Origin: an uncultured bacterium
Lineage (GTDB): Bacteria; Gemmatimonadota; Gemmatimonadetes; Palauibacterales; KS3-K002
DNA: 5,405 nucleotides
Assembly (NCBI GenBank): GCA_947581845.1
Contig: CANPVY010000176.1
Span: 1 to 5,405, forward strand
Direction of reading: 5' to 3'
Below, in pieces: positions 1 through 5,405 of the stretch; within the stretch, counting starts at the first letter, position 1; each line of letters begins with the position of its first letter. The notes beneath the pieces are model-generated. The model saw nothing but the letters and a program-made list of their open reading frames with translations, ran no database searches and was not told where the DNA came from. A program made the position numbers and the translations under genes.

Positions 1-99
1 GCCGGGTGGCTACACGACTCCCTCTCCGTCAGTGTCTATTTGAGGAACTCGTCGGCGGGGCACACGGGCTCGGACCGTGAGCCGGGCGCTGCCCGCTAG
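1..99 (+). CDS. C-terminal end of an upstream prepilin-type protein (partial)
   Basis: This frame is open from the left edge to a TAG at 97-99 and gives 32 residues; the other two plus-strand frames stop earlier, at 41-43 and 78-80. The peptide includes the string SVSVYLRNSS. A short beta strand ending in 'LRN' close to the C-terminus is common in PilW/PilV-like minor pilins and other prepilin-type proteins, so I infer the tail of such a protein. The stop lies 9 bp before the next gene, a PilX-like prepilin, which fits a minor pilin operon. The start lies outside the window and no diagnostic N-terminal prepilin signal is visible, so the family call is tentative. It could instead be chance open sequence in GC-rich DNA. 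Confidence 0.42.
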   Translation, partial: AGWLHDSLSVSVYLRNSSAGHTGSDREPGAAR

Positions 100-108
100 G
101 CGGCCGCC

Positions 109-1284
109 GTGACCAGGGCTGCCGGCAGCGCGGTCGACCGTGGCGGGTTCGCGCTGATCGTGGCGGTTGTCGCCGTATTGATCATCGCTGCCCTGGCGAA
201 CGGCGGTTTGTACATCGCGATGCAGCAGTCGCGTGCTGGAAGTGCAGGGTCACGAGCGGCCGCGGCCTTGTACGCGGCCGAGGCTGGCCTCAGCGTCGCT
301 CTGGCCAACTGGAATGCGGTTGCCCTGGATTCCCTGACGCCGGGAGCGACGATCGCGCTGGCGTCCGGACGATTGGTCTCCGGCGAGAGCTACGCCGTGC
401 GCATCAGGCGGCTGGACAGCGGGCAGGACGCGCGTCTAGCGTACTATCTCGCTCTGTCCACGGGCCGAGCTCACGGTGCCTGGGGCGGCCGTCGGCAGGT
501 TGCCTTGCTGTTGCGCGCGGGACCGAGCGACGCTCTCTGCCGCGGAGCCGCGCTGACCGCGCGGGGGGAGCTCCGGGTGGCGGCGGGAGGCGTGGTTGGC
601 GGCGGCGATCGCGTACCGGAAACCTGGACGGCGGATCCGACGATCTGTGCGGGTCGCGATCCGGGCGGCCGGCCGGGCGTCATCACTGAGGATGAAGCCC
701 TGGTGCGCTTGGAACCTGGCGGTGTCATCGAGGGCAGCCCGCCGGTCCTCCAGTCGCCGAGTCACGAAGCGAACCCCTGGGCCGACATGGAGCGTCGATT
801 CCGGGACCTGGCCGAAAGGGCCGATGTCATGTACCGGCGGGACACCAGGCTCGCCGAGATCCGACCTCGCGTGGACGCTCAGGGTGAGTGTGCCCGCTCC
901 GCGTCGGGCAACTGGGGCGCGCCCGCTTTGCCGGGCCATGCCTGTTTCGACTTCCTCCCGATCATCTACGCAGCGGGCGACCTGCTCATCGAGTCCGCGG
1001 GCAGCGGACAAGGTGTCCTCCTGGTTGATGGGAACCTGACGTTGAGAGGTGGGTTCGAGTTCTACGGTGTAGTGATCGTCAAGGGGCGGGTCACACTGAC
1101 CGATCAGGGTAGCCGGGTGCACGGAGGGGCATGGGTTGACAATGCGGACCCCGAGTCGAGCCTGGTCGGCGGTGGCGCGGGAATCGGCTACAGCAGCTGC
1201 GCGATTCGCCGGGCAGTCCTGGGCTCGAAACTCCAAGTGCCGCACCCCCTTGCGCAATTCGCCTGGCTGGAGATATTGGAGTAG
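109..1284 (+). CDS. PilX-like type IV pilus minor pilin / prepilin-type protein
   Basis: This 391-residue protein starts at GTG 109, 5 bp after an AGGCGG that can serve as a weak Shine-Dalgarno site. It has a class III prepilin-like N-terminus: a basic leader ending in RGG, then F14-ALIVAVVAVLIIAAL as the hydrophobic helix (about 14-36). An AAEAGL motif at 56-61 is typical of PilX_N-type proteins. Peptidase cleavage would fall between G13 and F14. Position +5 of the mature protein is Val18, not the Glu of major pilins, as in several PilX/GspK-like proteins. The middle is variable. Residues 300-345 form a glycine-spaced beta-rich stretch (GVLLVDGNL, FYGVVIVKGRVTL) like polymer-forming repeats. 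Cysteines lie at 144, 180, 261, 279 and 364. The expected role is a minor pilin in the inner-membrane pool that primes or tips the fibre. The N-terminal class is well supported; the exact subfamily is inferred. A GC-rich hairpin at the stop codon suggests the transcript ends here. Confidence 0.72.
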   Translation: MTRAAGSAVDRGGFALIVAVVAVLIIAALANGGLYIAMQQSRAGSAGSRAAAALYAAEAGLSVALANWNAVALDSLTPGATIALASGRLVSGESYAVRIRRLDSGQDARLAYYLALSTGRAHGAWGGRRQVALLLRAGPSDALCRGAALTARGELRVAAGGVVGGGDRVPETWTADPTICAGRDPGGRPGVITEDEALVRLEPGGVIEGSPPVLQSPSHEANPWADMERRFRDLAERADVMYRRDTRLAEIRPRVDAQGECARSASGNWGAPALPGHACFDFLPIIYAAGDLLIESAGSGQGVLLVDGNLTLRGGFEFYGVVIVKGRVTLTDQGSRVHGGAWVDNADPESSLVGGGAGIGYSSCAIRRAVLGSKLQVPHPLAQFAWLEILE

Positions 1285-1302
1285 GGCTGCCCCAGGCGGC
1301 CC
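1284..1302 (+). terminator. GC-rich hairpin at the pilX-like stop codon, possible terminator
   Basis: Bases 1284-1291 (GGGCTGCC) pair with 1295-1302 (GGCGGCCC) around a CCA loop, giving an 8-bp stem with one G-U pair. The hairpin starts on the last base of the TAG stop codon. The sequence after it is C-rich with only scattered T, so this is not a classical intrinsic terminator. It could be a terminator without a U-tract, a pause site, or a 3'-end stabiliser. A strong promoter starts about 24 bp downstream, which supports a transcription-unit boundary here. Confidence 0.42.
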
Positions 1303-1308
1303 CGTCCT

Positions 1309-1348
1309 GTCCCCCCCGCCTATAGTTGACAAAGTGACCGGGGGGGAC
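1309..1348. repeat. Perfect 10-bp inverted repeat centred on the -35 box
   Basis: GTCCCCCCCG at 1309-1318 is the exact reverse complement of CGGGGGGGAC at 1339-1348, with 20 bp between the arms. The centre of symmetry (1328.5) coincides with the centre of the TTGACA at 1326-1331. The right arm fills the end of the promoter spacer and abuts the -10 box. It could be an operator, a cruciform, or an RNA hairpin in read-through transcripts. The repeat is directly visible; any function is inferred. Confidence 0.75.
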
Positions 1349-1354
1349 TATCAT
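1326..1354 (+). promoter_or_regulatory. Sigma-70-type promoter for pilMNOPQ
   Basis: TTGACA at 1326-1331 matches the -35 consensus perfectly. After exactly 17 bp comes TATCAT at 1349-1354, five of six matches to TATAAT. The spacer contains a run of seven G (1340-1346). Transcription would start near 1361, next to an 8-bp palindrome AGGGCCCT (1357-1364), leaving an untranslated leader of about 100 nt before pilM. It is the only intergenic space of any size in the window and lies directly upstream of the first gene of a five-gene run. Confidence 0.75.
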
Positions 1355-1368
1355 ACAGGGCCCTACCC

Positions 1369-1446
1369 CTAGGTCCCACTTTGGTTTAGTCACCTTCGCT
1401 TTCACCGTCGCATGAGGTCGAACGAGCTTTCAGCTTAGGAACCTAG
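1369..1446 (+). promoter_or_regulatory. Possible structured leader of pilM mRNA
   Basis: Within the presumed leader, CTAGGT (1369-1374) pairs with ACCTAG (1441-1446). Two more pairs follow inside after one mismatch (1376-1377 with 1438-1439). The enclosed segment can form two small hairpins: 1392-1396 with 1414-1418, and 1424-1428 with 1432-1436. The best SD-like string, TTAGGA at 1435-1440, is 19 nt from the pilM ATG and partly inside the closing stem. No known riboswitch consensus is recognised, including the c-di-GMP type I core. Such pairing can arise by chance, so confidence is low. Confidence 0.22.
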
Positions 1447-1459
1447 ACCCTTCACAGCC

Positions 1460-2506
1460 ATGGCTCTTATCGGACTGGGCCGCAGCAAGCGGACCGTAGG
1501 ACTCGACATCGGTAGCGGCTACATCAAGTTGGTGGCTATGCAGCACGGCAAGGGTCGGCCGCGCATCGCCAGGGCCGCTGCCACACCGCTCGTGGCTGAT
1601 GCGATCGTCGAGGGCGAGGTGATGGACCCGACGCTGGTCGCCAGCACCATCCGCTCGCTGTTCGAGACAGCGGGAGTGAAGGACAAGAAGGTGGTGACGG
1701 CTGTAGGTGGCCGGGACGTCATCATCAAGCGGATTCAGATGGATCGGATGAAAGAATCCGATGCCCGGGAGGTGATCCGCTGGGAAGCCGAGCAGCACGT
1801 TCCGTTCGACATGGAGAGCGTCGAGCTCGATTTCCAGATCCTTGATCCGTTGGACGAGGGTCTGCAAATGAGCGTGCTGCTCGTGGCGGCCAAGCGTGAG
1901 CTGATTGAGAACAAGGTGGCCCTGCTGCTTGATGCGGGGCTGGAACCCGAGGTCATCGACATCGATGCATTCGCGCTGCACAACGCCTTCGAGTTGAACT
2001 ATCCGGAGGCGATGACCGGTGTTGTCGGGTTCGTGAACATCGGTCACGAGACGACGAACGTGAATCTGCTCGAGGACGGCGTGCCGGTGCTGACGCGGGA
2101 CCTGGCTTTCGGTACCCGACGGCTACGTGAGAGCCTGCAGAGAGAGCGCGGGCTCACGGCCGAGACGGCGGAGGATGTTCTCGAGGGGCGAAGCAGCGAT
2201 CCGGAGCTCGAGGATTTCATCGGCCATCGCGCTGAAGAGGTCGCGCTCGGCGTGGAACGGGCCGCGGCATTCCTGCATGCGGGCAGCTCGCATGCGGGCC
2301 TGTCCAGGATCTACGTCTGCGGTGGTGGGGCCCGAGTACTGCGCATGGCAGAGGCGCTGGCCGACCGTTTGCAGGTCCCGGCCGAGATCGCCAATCCCGT
2401 ACAGCGGGTGGATGTGGATCCGGGCGCGTTCGACCTGATCTCGATCGCGGACATGGGCCCGATGTTGATGCTTCCGGTTGGACTGGCGCTGCGGCGTGCA
2501 GCCTGA
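1460..2506 (+). CDS. pilM: PilM, actin-like ATPase of the type IV pilus alignment complex
   Basis: PilM is the cytoplasmic, actin/FtsA-fold member of the alignment subcomplex and binds the N-terminal tail of PilN. The protein has 348 residues, the usual family length. VGLDIGSGYIKLV (13-25) is the first phosphate-binding loop. An SHS2/1C-like subdomain follows, with VIRWEAEQHVPFD (105-117) characteristic of PilM. GFVNIGHETTNVNLLEDG (190-207) is the second phosphate motif, IYVCGGGARV (284-293) the adenosine motif, and PVGLALR (339-345) the conserved C-terminus. No signal peptide or membrane helix is seen, as expected. The ATG at 1460 is the first possible start, because an in-frame stop lies at 1436-1438 and no other start codon follows it. 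No good SD precedes it; the nearest AGGA is about 20 nt away. It is the first gene after the promoter and leads the pilMNOPQ run. Confidence 0.95.
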   Translation: MALIGLGRSKRTVGLDIGSGYIKLVAMQHGKGRPRIARAAATPLVADAIVEGEVMDPTLVASTIRSLFETAGVKDKKVVTAVGGRDVIIKRIQMDRMKESDAREVIRWEAEQHVPFDMESVELDFQILDPLDEGLQMSVLLVAAKRELIENKVALLLDAGLEPEVIDIDAFALHNAFELNYPEAMTGVVGFVNIGHETTNVNLLEDGVPVLTRDLAFGTRRLRESLQRERGLTAETAEDVLEGRSSDPELEDFIGHRAEEVALGVERAAAFLHAGSSHAGLSRIYVCGGGARVLRMAEALADRLQVPAEIANPVQRVDVDPGAFDLISIADMGPMLMLPVGLALRRAA

Positions 2507-2550
2507 GGCATGTGACCGGCTTCTGAACCTATGGTCGAACGGATCTTGCG

Positions 2551-3219
2551 ATGCTGGCGCTAATCGAAATGAACCTGCTCCCCGGCGGAAAGCGGGGAGT
2601 GGCGCGGGCGAAGGGGCCGAGAAAACCGGCGGTTCCGAAGTTCGAGGGCCTGCGGGAGATGATCAAGGGCGATCCGTGGGTGATTGGTGTGGTCGCCCTC
2701 GCTGTGCTTGCCGCCCTGCACGTCGGGTTCACGTTCTTCACACAGGGACTCTCGGTCAACCGGATTGAGGAGGAGCTGGCGATCCAACGTCAGGACTCCG
2801 TCCGCTACGCCGAAGCGATCGCAGCTGCAGACAGCCTGGAGGCGCGGCGCGACACGCTCGAGCAGAAGATGGGGATCATCCGCGAGATCGACGCGGATCG
2901 CTTCGTCTGGGCGCACATCCTGGACGATATCAGCGCCGCGCTGCCGGAGTTCACCTGGCTGACGGGGATGCAGCAGACGTCGGGCAGTGGCAGCAACATC
3001 GAGTTCCGTATCGATGGGATGACGGGCGCGACCTATGCGCTAACGCGTTTCATGCGTGACCTCGAGGACTCGCCCTTCATTCGCGATGTCCGCTTGGTGT
3101 CGCAGGAACAGATACAGCAGGGTCAGAGACTGGTACACAACTTTGTCTTGATGGCTCGGTACCAAGTCCCGGATTCCACGGCGATCGTCACCGAGCCGAT
3201 CATCCTGGGAGGGGAGTAA
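2551..3219 (+). CDS. pilN: PilN, inner-membrane type IV pilus assembly protein
   Basis: PilN is a bitopic inner-membrane protein that joins cytoplasmic PilM to the periplasmic PilO/PilP/PilQ assembly. The 222-residue product begins MLALIEMNLLPGGKRG; NLLP at 8-11 is the conserved PilM-binding peptide, normally written INLLP. A basic, proline-containing linker (14-30) is followed by one membrane helix (about 43-63), a coiled-coil-like stretch (about 70-110) and a periplasmic ferredoxin-like domain to the end, including the family-type segment WAHILDDISAALPEFTWLTG (120-139). The membrane helix starts about 20 residues later than in proteobacterial PilN as I recall it. It lies 44 bp after pilM. 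ATG 2551 is the earliest in-frame start after a stop at 2524; ATG 2569, just before NLLP, is an alternative. Neither has a clear SD. Confidence 0.92.
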   Translation: MLALIEMNLLPGGKRGVARAKGPRKPAVPKFEGLREMIKGDPWVIGVVALAVLAALHVGFTFFTQGLSVNRIEEELAIQRQDSVRYAEAIAAADSLEARRDTLEQKMGIIREIDADRFVWAHILDDISAALPEFTWLTGMQQTSGSGSNIEFRIDGMTGATYALTRFMRDLEDSPFIRDVRLVSQEQIQQGQRLVHNFVLMARYQVPDSTAIVTEPIILGGE

Positions 3220-3224
3220 GATCC

Positions 3225-3845
3225 GTGGCTCTCTTACCGGCTGATCCGAGAGGACGCAAGCAGGCACTCATCCTAATGGGAGCCGTGGTCTTGGCCGTTT
3301 GGTACGTCGCGAAGATGTACGCGCTCGACCCGAGGCAGGAGGACGTCAACCGCAGGCAGGAGCGGCTGGAGTTGTTGGAAGGCCAGAACCGGCGGTCGCG
3401 AGCGCTGGCCGCGCGCCGAGATGACCTGAATGCACGAATGGAGATCCAGGAGCGTCAGCTCAGGATCTTCGAGGAGTTCATCCCCGATTCGGAAGAGGTG
3501 CCCGAGCTGCTCGACGCTGTCACGCGTGAAGCGCAGCTGACGGGGATCGAGCTGTCGCGCATCCGGCCGCAGGCGAGCGAGCCGGGTGAGTATTACACCA
3601 GGCGGACATTCGAGTTGTCCGTGCTCGGCGAATACCACAACATCGGTAGGTATCTCGCCCGAATAGCCTCGCTTCCGCGGATCATCAAACCCACGGGTGT
3701 GCAGATCAGTATGGCACCCCGCAGCCGTGCGACGCGGAACATGGAGGCTCCGCTGGAAGTGTCTCTCAGGATCGAGACCTTCGTTCTCGGCGCTTTGAGT
3801 GAGGCACCGGCGGAACAGGCCCAAGGAGCGTCTTCCGGTGGTTAA
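3225..3845 (+). CDS. pilO: PilO, inner-membrane type IV pilus assembly protein
   Basis: PilO heterodimerises with PilN and contacts PilP; together they form the periplasmic scaffold that aligns the inner-membrane motor with the secretin. The 206-residue protein has a short cytoplasmic N-terminus, one membrane helix (about 13-33), a charged coiled-coil region (about 37-83) and a ferredoxin-like periplasmic domain. Family-typical signatures are FIPDSEEVPELLDAVTREAQ (85-104) and the later LSVLGEYHNIGRYLARIASL (131-150) followed by PRII. The C-terminal tail is Ala/Gly/Ser-rich and low in complexity. GTG 3225 is the start: it is 5 bp after the pilN stop and preceded by GGGAGGGGAG (3207-3216), a strong SD inside the end of pilN. 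Its own last codons contain the pilP SD and start, so pilO and pilP translation is likely coupled. Confidence 0.92.
   Translation: MALLPADPRGRKQALILMGAVVLAVWYVAKMYALDPRQEDVNRRQERLELLEGQNRRSRALAARRDDLNARMEIQERQLRIFEEFIPDSEEVPELLDAVTREAQLTGIELSRIRPQASEPGEYYTRRTFELSVLGEYHNIGRYLARIASLPRIIKPTGVQISMAPRSRATRNMEAPLEVSLRIETFVLGALSEAPAEQAQGASSGG
3823..3828 (+). promoter_or_regulatory. Ribosome binding site that decides the pilP start
   Basis: AAGGAG lies inside the last codons of pilO, 9 nt before GTG 3838. No comparable site precedes the longer GTG option at 3799. It therefore favours the short form of pilP and an 8-bp overlap with pilO, typical of translational coupling. Confidence 0.7.
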
Positions 3846-4284
3846 CGCTGCTTTGTTACTGGCTACCGCACTCTCCAGCCTGGGGCTCGGCAGTGCGCCG
3901 GGCCCGCTGGTCCCGCAGGACACGACGCGCGCGGCCCCGCAGGCGGAGCAACGCGATCTGATCTACCGGCGTGAGAAGTTCGTCTATCCTGCAGACAACC
4001 GCCGTAATCCTTTCGTCAGTCTGCTCACGCTTGACGATGCCGGCCCTCAGTTCGAGAACCTGGACCTCGTCGGCATCATCTTTGGAGGGTCCCACGGCAG
4101 CGTGGCCACGCTGATCGACCGCGCTACAGACAGGCGGTATCGCCTGCGCCGCGGCGACAGTGCTGGCAACGCCCGGGTGGTGGAGATCCGGCCGGACGCA
4201 GTGGTCTTCCAGGTCACCCAGTTCGGTGTGACGCGGAGTGAGACACTGCGCATTCGAAAAGAAGAGGAGGAGGAGCAAGGATGA
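3838..4284 (+). CDS. pilP: PilP-like periplasmic type IV pilus assembly protein
   Basis: PilP bridges the PilN/PilO periplasmic domains and the N-domains of PilQ. From GTG 3838 the product has 148 residues. It has a hydrophobic N-terminal segment (about 3-20), an unstructured stretch with NPF (57-59), and a beta-rich domain resembling the PilP C-domain: LDLVGIIFGG (75-84), YRLRRGDSAGNARVVEIRPD (101-120), VVFQVTQFGVTRSETLRI (122-139). The acidic tail KEEEEEQG (141-148) is encoded by the pilQ SD. Proteobacterial PilP is usually a lipoprotein, but this protein has no cysteine at all, so lipid anchoring is impossible. A longer start at GTG 3799 would add 13 residues with many Arg/Lys, giving a better signal-peptide n-region but a 47-bp overlap with pilO and no SD. 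The order after pilO and before pilQ supports the name strongly; similarity outside the motifs is modest. Confidence 0.82.
   Translation: MVNAALLLATALSSLGLGSAPGPLVPQDTTRAAPQAEQRDLIYRREKFVYPADNRRNPFVSLLTLDDAGPQFENLDLVGIIFGGSHGSVATLIDRATDRRYRLRRGDSAGNARVVEIRPDAVVFQVTQFGVTRSETLRIRKEEEEEQG
4265..4275 (+). promoter_or_regulatory. Repeated Shine-Dalgarno tract for pilQ inside pilP codons
   Basis: AGGAGGAGGAG is a tandem SD tract. Its last AGGAG ends 5 nt before ATG 4281 and 8 nt before ATG 4284. The same bases encode the poly-Glu tail of PilP in the other frame. Together with the ATGA overlap of pilP stop and pilQ start, this implies strong, coupled initiation of pilQ. Confidence 0.7.
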
Positions 4285-5405
4285 TGCTCCATGTGCTGCT
4301 CTGGATCTGGGTATCGGCCGGAGGCGCTGACCCTGCAGACGTAACCGAGCTGAGGGTGGAACCGGCGGCCGGGTACACCGAGGTCATCGTTCGCACGAGC
4401 GGGGAGGTCAGCTACTCCGACTTCCTTCTCACTGATCCGCCCCGGCTGATCGTCGATCTGAAAGGTGCTCGCCACGCCCTGCCGCGGGACAACTTCGAGA
4501 ACATCGATCGCGGCGGTGTGGTGCGAGTGCGGACCAGCCAGTTCCGTGACGATGTCGTTCGTATCGTCGTGGAGCTGGTCGCACCGACCAGCTATACGCT
4601 GACGCGCCAGGGCGGCGAGCTGCGAGTCTCGTTCCCGAACCTGGCGGGTGGGACATTCGATTCGTGGGCGAGCGGTCGGAGGTCGCCGGAGCCTGTTGCT
4701 CCTGCTGCGACTGCGGCACAGCCGCGAGGTACGCAGCAGGTACAGGAGCCGCAGGGCCCGTTTCGCCAGCAGGCCACGCCGGTCAGCCAGATGCCGAGGA
4801 TCACCGTCACCTTTGAGGACACCGACATACGGGATGTGCTGAACACCTTCGCCGATTTCACCGGCAAGTCGTTCGTCCCCGGTGCCGGAGTCGAAGGCAA
4901 CATCACGGCGAACATCAGGAACCAGCCGTGGGACCTTGCCCTCAAGGCGATCCTTGAGGCTCAGGGTCTGACGGCGGTCGAGACGGCCACCGGCATCATT
5001 CGCGTTGACCAGTTGCAGAACCTGCAGGAGCGGCAACAGCTGATCCAGCTGCAGACACGGATCTTCAAGATCAACTACGCGCCGGTTCAAGACCTCGCCA
5101 ACGCACTGCAACCGGCGATCTCTGAGCGCGGTCAGGTGATCGCCAATCAGGCGACCAACTCGATCATCGTCACCGACCTCGAGGAGAACATCGAGATCGC
5201 CGCGCAGTTGATCGAGGACCTTGATGTCCGAACCCCGCAGGTGACGATCTCCGCCAAGATCATCTTCGTCGACCGGAGCGATATCGAGGAGATGGGGATT
5301 GGCTGGGATCTCAAGGACGCTGGCGGGAATCAGCTGAATGAGATCAACCCGGGTCCGATTCTCGACCCTTCAGACTGGGAGATTGTCGACTCTGACTTCG
5401 ACGGC
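4281..5405 (+). CDS. pilQ: PilQ, type IV pilus secretin (N-terminal part, cut by window end)
   Basis: PilQ is the outer-membrane secretin ring through which the pilus passes. The reading frame is open from ATG 4281 to the right edge (375 codons). Domains in order: a short hydrophobic N-terminus (1-16, MMLHVLLWIWVSAGGA); one AMIN domain (about 22-118, with LTDPPRLIVDL at 50-60) that binds peptidoglycan; a Gln/Pro/Ala-rich linker (about 120-172); a secretin/TonB short N-terminal domain (about 174-240, with TFEDTDIRDVL at 177-187); an N1 (KH-like) domain (about 260-316, with NSIIV at 293-297); and the start of the secretin beta-domain (TPQVTISAKIIFVD from 318, then EEMGIGWDL). The start overlaps the pilP stop as ATGA; ATG 4284 is an alternative. 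The upstream in-frame stretch back to a stop at 4239 has no start codon. Only one AMIN domain is present, whereas some PilQ proteins have two. The remaining secretin domain and C-terminus lie outside the window. Confidence 0.95.
   Translation, partial: MMLHVLLWIWVSAGGADPADVTELRVEPAAGYTEVIVRTSGEVSYSDFLLTDPPRLIVDLKGARHALPRDNFENIDRGGVVRVRTSQFRDDVVRIVVELVAPTSYTLTRQGGELRVSFPNLAGGTFDSWASGRRSPEPVAPAATAAQPRGTQQVQEPQGPFRQQATPVSQMPRITVTFEDTDIRDVLNTFADFTGKSFVPGAGVEGNITANIRNQPWDLALKAILEAQGLTAVETATGIIRVDQLQNLQERQQLIQLQTRIFKINYAPVQDLANALQPAISERGQVIANQATNSIIVTDLEENIEIAAQLIEDLDVRTPQVTISAKIIFVDRSDIEEMGIGWDLKDAGGNQLNEINPGPILDPSDWEIVDSDFDG

Noticed and set aside
1294..1321. AGGCGG (1294-1299) pairing with CCGCCT (1316-1321) as the terminator stem
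   Set aside because: It has a shorter stem with a 16-nt loop and competes with the tighter 8-bp hairpin at 1284-1302, which is the better candidate.
436..1332. Minus-strand open frame of 298 codons opposite the PilX-like gene
   Set aside because: Long antisense frames are common in GC-rich coding DNA. Its product has no recognisable domain, and the plus-strand frame has clear prepilin features.
1357..1364. AGGGCCCT palindrome at the presumed transcription start as a separate operator
   Set aside because: An 8-bp palindrome alone is too short to support a binding site; it is noted only in the promoter entry.
1334..1393. GTGAC (1334-1338) and GTCAC (1389-1393) as an inverted repeat across the promoter
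   Set aside because: A 5-bp match over a 50-bp gap is expected by chance, and the 10-bp repeat nearby is far stronger.
1430..2047. Minus-strand open frame of 205 codons opposite pilM
   Set aside because: It is antisense to the conserved PilM nucleotide-binding region and shows no domain of its own.
2531..2563. Ten-codon frame (MVERILRCWR) before and overlapping the pilN start
   Set aside because: It has no SD and no regulatory codon pattern, and frames this short occur by chance.
3799..3837. Upstream GTG 3799 as the pilP start
   Set aside because: It has no SD and would overlap pilO by 47 bp, whereas GTG 3838 has AAGGAG at good spacing. It is kept as an alternative because of its basic n-region.
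4047..5111. Minus-strand open frame of 354 codons opposite pilP and pilQ
   Set aside because: It lies against well-recognised PilP and PilQ domains. Its product is Arg/Leu/Asp-rich without a family signature, which is typical of a shadow frame.

Overview
The window holds a type IV pilus (T4P) locus read entirely on the plus strand. It carries the assembly/alignment genes pilM, pilN, pilO and pilP complete, and the first 375 codons of the secretin gene pilQ, which runs off the right edge. To their left are a complete PilX-like minor pilin gene and what looks like the last 32 codons of another prepilin-type gene. The DNA is clearly GC-rich and the genes are tightly packed. The PilX-like protein with a beta-rich 'polymer-forming' tail, and a PilQ with a single AMIN domain, fit a Gemmatimonadota-like or other non-proteobacterial Gram-negative (diderm) bacterium. 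That is an impression from protein style, not a proven assignment. An outer-membrane secretin does require an outer membrane.

Layout: 1-99 is the tail of an upstream gene; 109-1284 is the PilX-like prepilin; 1285-1459 is an intergenic control region; 1460-2506 is pilM; 2551-3219 is pilN; 3225-3845 is pilO; 3838-4284 is pilP; 4281-5405 is pilQ (partial). The control region contains a GC-rich hairpin at the pilX-like stop codon, a near-consensus sigma-70 promoter (TTGACA, 17 bp, TATCAT), and a perfect 10-bp inverted repeat whose centre falls exactly on the -35 box. A leader of about 100 nt before pilM follows and could be structured. This separates a minor pilin unit from a pilMNOPQ operon in which pilO, pilP and pilQ are translationally coupled by a short gap or by overlaps.

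How the genes work together (family knowledge): cytoplasmic actin-like PilM binds the N-terminal NLLP peptide of PilN. PilN and PilO form inner-membrane heterodimers through coiled coils and ferredoxin-like periplasmic domains. PilP links them to the periplasmic N-domains of PilQ, the outer-membrane pore for the fibre. The minor pilins are thought to prime fibre assembly.

The gene content is conventional. The points most worth checking are the inverted repeat centred on the -35, the possible structured leader, a PilP without a lipobox cysteine, a very short uncharged PilQ signal sequence, and the PilX-like architecture.
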